Positions 1 to 5,197 of a stretch of 5,197 nt of DNA are shown piece by piece; within the stretch, counting starts at the first letter, position 1; the number at the start of each line of letters is the position of its first letter. The stretch is from positions 1 through 5,197 of the forward strand of contig CAOJZR010000061.1 in NCBI GenBank assembly GCA_948466105.1. The letters run 5' to 3'. The notes beneath the pieces are model-generated. The model was given only the letters and a program-made list of their open reading frames with translations. It did no database searches and was not told the origin of the DNA. The stretch comes from an uncultured Bacillota bacterium. Its GTDB lineage: Bacteria > Bacillota_I > Bacilli_A > RF39 > UBA660. The position numbers were made by a program, and so were the translations under genes.

Positions 1-1
1 G

Positions 2-223
2 TTATGAACCAATTAAAATAACAATAGATGGCTTTATTCCAAAAAGTTTTTTAAGTATTACTGCTACACCACTTACACCATAAACCAAATCGCTTGGAAG
101 GATAAAAACATTAAAAGCAACAGCTACTAAAAAAACGCCTAAAAGAAACTGACTATAGCGAACTAGTAAATCTTTTTTGTATATATCTTTAATTATCTGT
201 GTATTATTCTTTTTTTTAAACAT
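2..223 (-). CDS. YitT-family (DUF161) membrane protein, N-terminal part only; reading frame stops early
   Basis: Resembles the start of YitT/DUF161 integral membrane proteins, whose transport role is poorly defined. A basic N-terminus (about residues 1-21) is followed by a membrane segment at about 22-43 that includes FNVFILP. A Gly/Val-rich stretch with GVSGVAVIL follows at about 49-57, a typical YitT signature, and a second hydrophobic run begins near residue 65. The frame closes with TAA at positions 4-2 after 73 residues, while family members are usually about 270-290 residues, so this is either a broken gene or a frame change at the window edge; only one base remains beyond the stop. The ATG at 223-221 overlaps the end of prfB by 8 bp and has the Shine-Dalgarno-like AAAGGGG a few bases upstream inside prfB, so translation is probably coupled to RF2. 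Family assignment is fairly sure; the intact length is unknown. Confidence 0.72.
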   Translation of the reverse strand: MFKKKNNTQIIKDIYKKDLLVRYSQFLLGVFLVAVAFNVFILPSDLVYGVSGVAVILKKLFGIKPSIVILIGS

Positions 224-1320
224 TTTTTATCCCCTTTAAATTATCATTTATAAATATATCTATATCACCATCTAAAACTTTATTCACATTATTTTCTGAT
301 GTGTTAGTACGATGATCTTTTACCAATGTATAAGGACACATAGTATAAGTTCTAATTTGTGAACCAAAATTAATATCTAGATTGTCTTTCTTAAATTCAT
401 CTACTGTTTGTTGTTGTTTTTGAACTTCCAATTGAAATAATTTACTTTTTAAAATGTTTAAAGCTTGTTCTTTATTTTGAATTTGACTTCTCTCATTTTG
501 ACATGTAACAACTATTTTGGTTGGTAAATGTGTAATTCTTACAGCACTATCAGTAGTATTAACCCCCTGGCCGCCACAGCCACTACTACGATAAACATCT
601 ATTTTGATATCTTTATCAGCTATGGTGACGTTTACATCACTATCTAATCTAGGAATAACCTCCACAGAAGCAAATGATGTATGTCTTCTTTTACCACTAT
701 CAAAAGGTGAAATTCGAATTAAACGATGAACACCCTTTTCACTTTTTAAATATCCATAAGCATTTATTCCTTTTACAATAAAGGTCACACTTTTAAGACC
801 AGCTTCATCGCCTATTTGCTCATCAACTAATTCTAACTTATAGTTTTTCTTATTACACCATCTTTGATACATTCGATATAACATACTTGCCCAATCGCAA
901 CTCTCTGTTCCCCCTGCACCAGGATGGATTTCCACAATAGCATCTTTTTTATCATAAGGTTTGTTTAATAAAAAATCTATTTCTAATGTTTCTAGTGCTT
1001 CTTTTATTAATTGAATATTAGTTTCACATTCTTTTTTCAGATTTATATCTTCTTCTTCTTTTAAATATTTAGCAATATCTATGTTGTTATTAATATTATC
1101 AATTAAAGTTAAAGTACTATTTTTTTTCTTTTGTAAATTGTTTAAACTATTAATTACTTCTTCGCTTTTATTACGATTATTCCAAAAATCAGGCGCATTA
1201 GTTAATGTTTCTAATCTTTTAATTTCTTTATCTATATTCTTTTCTTCAAAGTGACCTCCATAAATCTGTGGCCCTTTTTAAGAAAGCTTGATATACATTT
1301 ATTATCTCATATATTTCCAT
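216..1320 (-). CDS. prfB: Peptide chain release factor 2 (RF2), made by programmed +1 frameshift
   Basis: Class I release factor that reads UGA and UAA stop codons in the ribosomal A site and triggers release of the finished peptide. Zero frame: 24 codons from ATG 1320-1318 (MEIYEIINVYQAF...) to an in-frame TGA at 1248-1246. The +1 frame resumes with GAA at 1247-1245 and runs to TAA at 218-216. The joined product is 367 residues, close to the 365-366 usual for RF2. After the shift the text is RF2-like (NAPDFWNN, then HPGAGGTESCDWASM). The codon-recognition tripeptide SPF, diagnostic for RF2 rather than RF1, is at about 204-206, and the catalytic GGQ at about 249-251. Around GGQ the sequence is SGCGGQGVN rather than the commoner SGAGGQHVN. 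The start has a strong AGGGAGG site 5 nt upstream (1332-1326). The gene has its own promoter and is followed by the overlapping YitT-type frame. Expression is expected to be self-regulated, because low RF2 favours frameshifting at its own UGA. Confidence 0.96.
1245..1259 (-). promoter_or_regulatory. RF2 programmed +1 frameshift signal (SD-like element, CUU slippery codon, UGA)
   Basis: Read on the minus strand: GGAGG (1259-1255), three bases TCA, then CTT (1251-1249) and TGA (1248-1246) followed by A. This is the layout of the known prfB recoding site: an internal Shine-Dalgarno-like element exactly three bases before the CUU codon. It strains the ribosome so that the Leu tRNA slips from CUU to UUU, and the next codon read is GAA. 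Both flanking frames encode RF2 sequence, which confirms that the join is real and not a sequencing error. The base after UGA is A, whereas the well-studied sites have C. Confidence 0.95.
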
Positions 1321-1325
1321 GTTAG

Positions 1326-1369
1326 CCTCCCTATAATTAATTATAACATGTAAAAGGAGATACTGGCAA
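1326..1369 (-). promoter_or_regulatory. prfB promoter and ribosome binding site
   Basis: On the minus strand, -35 TTGCCA (1369-1364) and -10 TATAAT (1345-1340) are separated by 18 bp, with an extended -10 TGT directly before the -10. A start point near 1333 would give a leader of only about 13 nt that already contains AGGGAGG (1332-1326), 5 nt before the ATG. It lies in the 153-bp gap after the upstream gene, so prfB can be transcribed independently of the prepilin pair. Confidence 0.75.
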
Positions 1370-1473
1370 CTTAAAAATTGTGAAAGTAAAATTATGTTTT
1401 TAAAAATAAAGGAATAATATTTAAATATTTTTTTATACAAAAAAATTTCTAAACTTATTCTTTAAAAACTTTT

Positions 1474-2253
1474 TTATTTATAAGCAACTCTTATTCTATT
1501 AAATACTTTTTGTTTTAAAGACAACCACTTTTCCTTTTTCAACTGTCTAAGGCGAATATCGGTTAAAGATTCTTGCATCCATTTAGGACATTCACTGATT
1601 TCAACAAATAAATTATTTAAAAAGTGTTCTATATTATTTTCTACTAAAGCTTTAACTAAAAGTGCTTTACAATTTACTATATAAGGTTGTTTTTGATAAT
1701 CACAATTAATATTTACTTCTAAAATTGATTCTTCACTAAAAATTGATATAACATTAACAATAATGCCTTCATACGTAATCTTAACTTTAAAAATAGGCTC
1801 TAGACTATCAATTTGTTTTTCTTCATATAGGAAAGGACTATATAAAGTATACTCATCATAGATATGTGTTAATGAACTTTTAACTAACGAAAAAACCTGT
1901 TCACAACGCTTAGAACAATTATTAGTTAAAATTAATGTACCATTTTCTTTTTTTATTAACATTTTTTCATAACTAGAAACATCTTTGACATTATCTGTAT
2001 AATCTACTTCAAATTGTTTTTTTTCATTAAATCCCCTAATAATTATACTAGCTGAATTTTTTTCATTTTTAACAATTCTATTTAATTTAAGTGTAGAATC
2101 AATACTTAAGTTCTCATATTTATAATACTGCTCTTTTAATAAAGACATAACATCACTTAAAGCAACAGCATTACTTGCACTACAATTTTCGTTATTTAAA
2201 ACTTTATTTACTCTATTGAGAACTTCACTAATACTTACTGATTTTTCAATCAT
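1474..2253 (-). CDS. Hypothetical protein, 259 residues, soluble, no recognised family
   Basis: I do not recognise this protein. It has no signal peptide and no membrane segment. The N-terminal third (about 1-65) looks helical and Asn/Lys/Ser-rich. The middle (about 66-185) alternates short beta-like runs such as SIIIRGF, GTLILTNN, FKVKITY and IIVNVISIF. The C-terminal part (about 190-259) is helical and ends very basic (RQLKKEKW, then RIRVAYK). Six cysteines are present, with a CxxxC spacing at 113/117 and single ones at 24, 184, 194 and 217; this pattern is not a convincing zinc site. Start ATG 2253-2251 has AAGGGTGG (about 2266-2259) upstream, overlapping the end of the prepilin-like gene, with a gap of only 12 bp. 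The two are probably co-transcribed and translationally linked. A role with the pilin-like protein is suggested only by this spacing. Codon use looks like that of its neighbours. Confidence 0.85.
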   Translation of the reverse strand: MIEKSVSISEVLNRVNKVLNNENCSASNAVALSDVMSLLKEQYYKYENLSIDSTLKLNRIVKNEKNSASIIIRGFNEKKQFEVDYTDNVKDVSSYEKMLIKKENGTLILTNNCSKRCEQVFSLVKSSLTHIYDEYTLYSPFLYEEKQIDSLEPIFKVKITYEGIIVNVISIFSEESILEVNINCDYQKQPYIVNCKALLVKALVENNIEHFLNNLFVEISECPKWMQESLTDIRLRQLKKEKWLSLKQKVFNRIRVAYK

Positions 2254-2265
2254 TTTTTACCACCC

Positions 2266-2640
2266 TTACTGTTTATATTCAACACACTTATCAACAACTT
2301 CATAATTATAGAAATCATTAGTAACTGTTACTTTAACAAACATTGTTAAATCAATTGGTTTATTAGTTGTTATATCTTTTAAATCTCTTGTCAAATAATC
2401 TTCATCACTTAATTTTTGCAATGACAAACAAAAAACATTACCATTTATTTTAGGAAAAGCATTTTTATTATTATCAACATATAAATCAGCTGATGTTTTA
2501 ATTAAAGTAGCTGTTGCTTCACTAAGTGTTGTTTTAGTTGCTTTAATTCTATTTATAAGTGGGGGAATAGCTAACATAGTAATAAGTCCTAAAATTAAAA
2601 TAACACCTAATAATTCTACTAATGTAAATCCTTTTTTCAT
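2266..2640 (-). CDS. Small type IV prepilin-like (pseudopilin) protein
   Basis: 124-residue protein with a textbook class III signal: short basic leader MKKG, cleavage expected between Gly4 and Phe5 by a prepilin peptidase, Glu at mature position 5 (FTLVE), and a hydrophobic helix at about 5-29 (LLGVILILGLITMLAIPPL) that would anchor the subunit in the membrane and pack it into a filament. The mature region contains two cysteines (71 and 119) that could form a disulfide outside the cell. The central SLQKLSDEDYL...D..T.KPI pattern resembles small pseudopilins seen in Gram-positive bacteria. The frame is open further upstream to 2688, but that part is encoded by a T-tract and has no plausible start site. 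ATG 2640 is chosen because it gives the canonical leader and has GAGGA 10 nt upstream (2655-2651), a slightly long spacing. No ATPase, platform protein or peptidase is nearby, so assembly machinery must be encoded elsewhere. It could be ComG-like, type II secretion-like or a stand-alone surface pilin. Confidence 0.88.
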   Translation of the reverse strand: MKKGFTLVELLGVILILGLITMLAIPPLINRIKATKTTLSEATATLIKTSADLYVDNNKNAFPKINGNVFCLSLQKLSDEDYLTRDLKDITTNKPIDLTMFVKVTVTNDFYNYEVVDKCVEYKQ

Positions 2641-2662
2641 TTTATCACAATCCTCAACTATA

Positions 2663-2668
2663 ATTATA
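2663..2668 (-). promoter_or_regulatory. Possible -10 element (TATAAT) for the prepilin-like gene
   Basis: A perfect TATAAT lies at 2668-2663 on the minus strand, about 22 bp before the prepilin ATG. The spacer upstream is almost entirely the 15-T tract (2685-2671). At 17 bp distance the -35 hexamer would be TAGTTG, a poor match. TTGTTT is a better match but lies only 14 bp away. The promoter is therefore plausible but unproven; transcription may instead come by read-through from rpmF. Confidence 0.4.
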
Positions 2669-2670
2669 AC

Positions 2671-2699
2671 AAAAAAAAAAAAAAACAACTAGTTGTTTT
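2671..2699 (-). terminator. Weak intrinsic terminator after rpmF, overlapping its stop codon
   Basis: A perfect 18-bp palindrome at 2682-2699 can fold into a 7-bp stem (AAAACAA with TTGTTTT) around a CTAG loop. The loop contains the TAG stop of rpmF. In the minus-strand direction it is followed by an unbroken run of T (15 in all, 2685-2671). The layout is that of a Rho-independent terminator, but the stem has only one G-C pair, so termination is likely partial. Confidence 0.5.
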
Positions 2700-2877
2700 C
2701 TTCATTTTGTTTAATAACTTCTTTATTTTTATATGTACCACAAGATGGACATACTCTATGTGGTTTTACACTTCCACCACATTTTGGACAAGTAGTAACA
2801 GCATTTTCGCTTATTTTATAATGTGTTCTACGCATTCTACCACGTGTTTTACTAACTTTTCTAAATGGAACAGCCAT
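2689..2877 (-). CDS. rpmF: 50S ribosomal protein L32 (zinc-binding form)
   Basis: 62-residue basic protein of the large ribosomal subunit. The N-terminus [19 protein letters not shown] is the L32 signature. A zinc ribbon follows with cysteine pairs CPKC (30-33) and CPSC (43-46), so this is the four-cysteine, zinc-dependent form and not the cysteine-free variant that some bacteria use under zinc shortage. The tail is short and Lys/Asn/Glu-rich (about 50-62). The ATG has AGAGGTG about 5 nt upstream, lying in the 15-bp gap after yceD, so the two form an operon. The stop codon TAG sits within the loop of a terminator-like hairpin. Confidence 0.97.
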   Translation of the reverse strand: MAVPFRKVSKTRGRMRRTHYKISENAVTTCPKCGGSVKPHRVCPSCGTYKNKEVIKQNEENN

Positions 2878-2892
2878 TTTTACACCTCTTTC

Positions 2893-3369
2893 TTATAATA
2901 AATCTTTTAGTTTTTCTAATTCTAGACTCTGTTTTTGATCTGGTTTGGTTATAACTTTCCAACCATCACCACTTAAAGTACATCTAGAAGCTTCTTCACT
3001 AACAACCCGAATGGGAATTTCCATTAATATATTTTCCCATATTATTGGTAAAATATCAATAGTATTTTCGCTTTTTTTTAGAAAAATACCTATTTCTTCA
3101 AATAATTCATATATATCACCTTCTATATCTACATTAAAGGGATATAAAACTGGTTTTAGAGTAACAGCGCAAGGTAAAGACATTTCACCTTTTATTTGAA
3201 GTGTTAAAAATAAATCATCTAATACTCTTTTAATACTACCTACAACTATAACCTCACTAATAGAAATAATTTCGGTTGTTTTTAAAACTTCTTCTTTTAT
3301 TTTGCAAGTTGAATTTATTTCAATATAATTTTTACTACCATTTATAAGTTTAGATATATCTACATGCAT
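2893..3369 (-). CDS. yceD: DUF177/YceD-family large-subunit rRNA accumulation protein
   Basis: 158-residue soluble protein of the YceD (DUF177; YlbN in Bacillus) family, which is linked to 23S rRNA accumulation and large-subunit assembly and is found beside rpmF in many bacteria. Supporting sequence: SEVIVVGSIKRVLDDLFLTL, then LPCAVTLKPVLYPF, equivalent to the family's LPC.R.L.P. core but with only one cysteine. An acidic Glu/Asp-rich middle follows, with IDILPIIWENILMEIP, and the protein ends with LEKLKDLL as is typical. The frame is open to 3486. I chose ATG 3369 because it is preceded by GGTGA at 5 nt spacing (3379-3375) and lies just after a strong promoter. ATG 3381 lies within a few bases of the -10 and would be at or before the transcription start. 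The rpmF start follows 15 bp after the stop. Confidence 0.9.
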   Translation of the reverse strand: MHVDISKLINGSKNYIEINSTCKIKEEVLKTTEIISISEVIVVGSIKRVLDDLFLTLQIKGEMSLPCAVTLKPVLYPFNVDIEGDIYELFEEIGIFLKKSENTIDILPIIWENILMEIPIRVVSEEASRCTLSGDGWKVITKPDQKQSLELEKLKDLL

Positions 3370-3385
3370 TTTCTTCACCATTAAT

Positions 3386-3414
3386 AATATATCATAAAAT
3401 AATGCTTTTTTCAA
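3386..3414 (-). promoter_or_regulatory. Promoter of the yceD-rpmF operon
   Basis: Minus-strand -35 TTGAAA (3414-3409) and -10 TATATT (3391-3386) are separated by 17 bp, with an extended -10 TGA immediately upstream of the -10. A start near 3379 leaves a leader of about 10 nt that begins with the GGTGA ribosome site of yceD. The match to the housekeeping sigma consensus is strong. Confidence 0.78.
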
Positions 3415-3420
3415 ATTATG

Positions 3421-3429
3421 TGCTATAAT
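3421..3429 (+). promoter_or_regulatory. Extended -10 promoter of tmcAL, suggesting a leaderless or near-leaderless mRNA
   Basis: TGC followed by TATAAT (3424-3429) is a perfect extended -10 element. Only six bases (GGGAAT) separate it from the ATG at 3436, so the normal start point would fall on or next to the A of the start codon. No good -35 is visible at 16-18 bp (around 3400-3407, AT-rich), and no Shine-Dalgarno site with usable spacing exists. Confidence 0.6.
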
Positions 3430-3435
3430 GGGAAT

Positions 3436-4581
3436 ATGAAAAGTGTTGGTATTATTGTTGAATATAATCCCTTTCATAATGGGCATTTATATCAAATTGA
3501 GATGATTAAAAAAAAATTTGGAGATTGTTTTATTATTGCAGTCATGAGTGGTAATTTTACTCAAAGAGGAGATAGTAGTATTATTGATAAATGGGATAAG
3601 ACGAAAAGTTGTCTTTCTTTTTGTGATTTAGTAATTGAACTACCATTCGCCTTTACAATACAATCTGCTGATTTTTTTGCCAAAGGAGCTATTGAAATAT
3701 TAAAGCATTTACAAGTTGATTATCTTGTTTTTGGGAGTGAAAGTAATGATATTGCTTTTTTAACTAAATTAGCTGAAACACAACTAACTAATAAAGAATA
3801 TGAAAAAACTGTTAAAAAATACTTAAACGAAGGTTTTAATTATCCAACTGCTTTAAATAAGGCTTTAACTTATATAATGGGAGAAAGTATTTGTTATCCT
3901 AATGATATTTTAGGTCTTTCTTATATTAAAGAAATTATTAAGCAAAATGCTAATATTAAACCCTATTGTATAAAAAGAACTAATAATTATCATGATGTAC
4001 ATATAACAGGAACTATTAACAGTGCTTCTAGTATAAGAGAAGGACTAAAAAATAATATATCAATTAAACAACAAGTTCCAACAACTACTTATGAGTTATT
4101 GAATAAAGAGCATATTTTTATTGATGCTTATTTTAGTTATTTTAAATATAAGGTTTTAAGTAATGATATTTCTATTTATCATGGTGTTATTGAAGGTATT
4201 GATAATAAAATAAAAAAAGAAATTATTGATTGTTTTTCTTTTGATGAATTAATAAATAAAGTTAAAAGTAAAAGATATACATACAGTCGCATTAAAAGGA
4301 TAATTGTCTCTATTCTTGTATCTTTCACTAAAGAAGAAGCGTTAAGGTGTAACGACATTAACTATATTCGAATATTAGGCTTTAATGAAAAGGGACAAAA
4401 GTATTTAAAGAAAATTAAAAAAAAGGTAGCTATTCCTATTATAACTAGATTTAAAGCTTTAAATGATCCGATGCTAGATTTGGAATATAGAGTAAATACT
4501 ATATATAGTTTGGCTTTTGCTAATTACAAAGAAGAAGTTTTAAAGGAATTTAATAGTCCTATTTTGAAAAAAAACGATTAA
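3436..4581 (+). CDS. tmcAL: tRNA(Met) cytidine acetate ligase (TmcAL/YlbM)
   Basis: 381-residue cytoplasmic enzyme of the nucleotidyltransferase-like YlbM family. In Bacillus this family uses ATP and acetate to make N4-acetylcytidine at the wobble position (C34) of elongator tRNA-Met, which sharpens AUG decoding. Seen here: N-terminal IVEYNPFHNGH with the nucleotide-binding HxGH at 14-17; SGNFTQRG at 38-45 followed by IIDKWDK; VIELPFAFTIQSADFFAKGA at about 66-85; VFGSES at 98-103; NDILGLSYIKE at 156-166; and the SASSIRE motif at 196-202. A C-terminal region continues with SRIKRIIVSILVSF and RILGFNEKGQKYLKK, the typical RNA-binding part. It is somewhat shorter than the roughly 400-415 residues usual in Bacillus. 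The frame opens at 3418, but ATG 3436 is chosen because homologues begin at this point and the promoter's -10 lies between the two. The gene is divergent from yceD-rpmF, a grouping also seen in Bacillus (ylbM, ylbN, rpmF). The stop lies inside a terminator hairpin. Confidence 0.95.
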   Translation: MKSVGIIVEYNPFHNGHLYQIEMIKKKFGDCFIIAVMSGNFTQRGDSSIIDKWDKTKSCLSFCDLVIELPFAFTIQSADFFAKGAIEILKHLQVDYLVFGSESNDIAFLTKLAETQLTNKEYEKTVKKYLNEGFNYPTALNKALTYIMGESICYPNDILGLSYIKEIIKQNANIKPYCIKRTNNYHDVHITGTINSASSIREGLKNNISIKQQVPTTTYELLNKEHIFIDAYFSYFKYKVLSNDISIYHGVIEGIDNKIKKEIIDCFSFDELINKVKSKRYTYSRIKRIIVSILVSFTKEEALRCNDINYIRILGFNEKGQKYLKKIKKKVAIPIITRFKALNDPMLDLEYRVNTIYSLAFANYKEEVLKEFNSPILKKND

Positions 4582-4593
4582 AGTCGTTTTTTT
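4568..4593. terminator. Bidirectional intrinsic terminator between convergent genes, overlapping the tmcAL stop
   Basis: Inverted repeat AAAAAAACGA (4568-4577) and TCGTTTTTTT (4584-4593), 10 bp plus a possible T-G wobble, with a loop made of the TAA stop and adjacent bases. The A-tract and T-tract are mirror images, so each strand presents a hairpin ending in a U-run. It can serve tmcAL from the left and the histidine kinase gene (ending at 4623) from the right. The GC core is small (ACGA/TCGT). Confidence 0.75.
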
Positions 4594-4622
4594 AGTTAAA
4601 TTTATTTTACTCTATTAATTAT

Positions 4623-5197
4623 TTATTTCATAAATTTTTTAATTATTTTATTTAATTCTTGTTTATCAATTGGCTTAGATAAATAATCATCAAAACCTTC
4701 ACTTATATATTTTTCTTTAACACCGTTTATAGCATTAGCTGTTAATGCTATTGTTGGGATATTAAAATTTTCTATTTGTTTTAATTGTTTTAGTGTTTCC
4801 ACTCCACTTAATTTAGGCATCATATCATCTAATAAAATAATATCGTAAATTTCACCTTTTTTTATTTGCTCTAAACATTCAATTCCGCTATTTATTGCAA
4901 TAATATTGGCTTTATATTTTTCTAATAAACGAGTTGCAACTTTTAAATTTAAATTATTATCATCAACTAGTAGAATTTTTTTGCCAGTTAAATCTAGTAT
5001 TTCATTATCAACGCTTTCTTCTACTTCTATAAATTCTTTATTTATAACCTTTTGATCAAGGGCAACAGTAAATTTACTTCCTTTTCCATAAATACTTTGA
5101 ACTACAATTTTACCATTCATAAGAGTTACTAATTTTTTAGTAATTGCTAAACCTAAACCAGTTCCTTCAATAGTAATATTTTTATCTAAATCAAATC
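4623..5197 (-). CDS. Hybrid sensor histidine kinase, C-terminal part (ATPase end plus receiver domain); 5' end outside window
   Basis: The last 190 residues of a two-component hybrid kinase. The visible part starts in the catalytic HATPase_c domain: FDLDKN, then the G2 ATP-lid motif GTGLGLAIT (11-19), then KLVTLMNGKIVVQSIYGKGS and the closing FTVAL strand (42-46). An acidic linker (about 47-70) leads into a C-terminal receiver domain (about 72-190). That domain has the acidic pocket DD (78-79), phospho-acceptor Asp123 in LLDDMMP, Thr152 in ALTANA and Lys174 in YLSKP, all five key receiver residues intact. The frame continues upstream of Met at 5120 to the window edge, so that Met is not the start. 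Sensor, dimerisation/phospho-His and N/G1 boxes are not visible. The signal and downstream partner are unknown; a phosphotransfer to a separate HPt protein or regulator is expected from this architecture. It is convergent with tmcAL and shares its terminator. Confidence 0.93.
   Translation of the reverse strand, partial: FDLDKNITIEGTGLGLAITKKLVTLMNGKIVVQSIYGKGSKFTVALDQKVINKEFIEVEESVDNEILDLTGKKILLVDDNNLNLKVATRLLEKYKANIIAINSGIECLEQIKKGEIYDIILLDDMMPKLSGVETLKQLKQIENFNIPTIALTANAINGVKEKYISEGFDDYLSKPIDKQELNKIIKKFMK

Noticed and set aside
1321..1440. Upstream extension of the first prfB frame to an ATG at 1440
   Set aside because: The added sequence has no ribosome site, covers the promoter, and is unlike RF2. 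ATG 1320 has a strong AGGGAGG and matches the family start.
1416..1446. AT-only inverted repeats (palindrome 1416-1429 and an A/T hairpin at 1427-1446) as a terminator or operator before prfB
   Set aside because: They contain no G-C stem pairs apart from loop bases and are expected by chance in sequence this AT-rich.
2641..2688. N-terminal extension of the prepilin frame (FFFFFV run)
   Set aside because: It is encoded by the T-tract and promoter-like region. The canonical MKKGFTLVE leader fixes the start at 2640.
2707..2898. Plus-strand open frame opposite rpmF
   Set aside because: Its low-complexity Thr/Ser/Phe-rich translation is the antisense shadow of L32, and it has no ribosome site.
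2945..3199. Plus-strand open frame opposite yceD
   Set aside because: It is an antisense shadow of a recognised gene, with no ribosome site or family resemblance.
3428..3439. Three-codon upstream frame (ATG GGA ATA TGA) overlapping the tmcAL start as an attenuator
   Set aside because: Its ATG lies within the -10 element, so it would not be in the transcript from the predicted promoter.
4623..5120. Stand-alone response regulator starting at the Met at 5120
   Set aside because: The frame is open upstream and encodes the GTGLGLAIT ATP-lid motif, so this is the tail of a hybrid kinase.
1..5197. Mycoplasma-type code (UGA as Trp)
   Set aside because: The UGA in prfB must act as a stop for RF2 recoding, RF2 itself is present, and conserved Trp positions in RF2 and TmcAL use TGG.

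Overview
The window is very AT-rich, with long A/T homopolymers and AT-ending codons, and it is densely coded. It uses the standard bacterial code: prfB is present and carries a working in-frame UGA, and Trp is read from TGG (for example in the TmcAL DKWDK motif). The gene set (YitT-type membrane protein, frameshifted RF2, L32, DUF177/YceD and YlbM/TmcAL) and the Bacillus-like Shine-Dalgarno sites point to a low-GC Gram-positive chromosome. My best guess is an uncultured Bacilli-type lineage near the Mollicutes/Erysipelotrichia or the gut RF39-like groups. That placement is inference, not a search result.

Layout, left to right. Positions 2-1320 (minus strand) hold prfB, split by a programmed +1 frameshift, and a translationally coupled YitT-family start that stops after 73 codons at the window edge. 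Positions 1340-1369 hold a good extended -10 promoter for prfB. Positions 1474-2640 (minus) hold a small prepilin-like gene followed 12 bp later by an unrecognised 259-residue soluble protein. Positions 2671-2699 hold a weak hairpin with a 15-T tract, between rpmF and the prepilin gene. Positions 2689-3369 (minus) hold the conserved pair yceD-rpmF. Positions 3386-3429 are a compact divergent promoter region. Positions 3436-4581 (plus) hold tmcAL (ylbM). A symmetric, probably bidirectional, terminator at 4568-4593 overlaps the tmcAL stop and separates it from the convergent 3' end of a hybrid histidine kinase (4623 to beyond 5197).

Most of the window is translation housekeeping: RF2 for termination, L32 and YceD for the large subunit, and TmcAL for tRNA-Met anticodon modification. 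The prepilin-like gene and its unknown partner are the accessory insert. I found no CRISPR array, insertion sequence, tRNA or rRNA, and no clear new multi-gene system. The most interesting signals are regulatory: the RF2 recoding site with an unusual downstream base, a possibly leaderless tmcAL transcript, and a homopolymer that could make expression of the prepilin gene variable.
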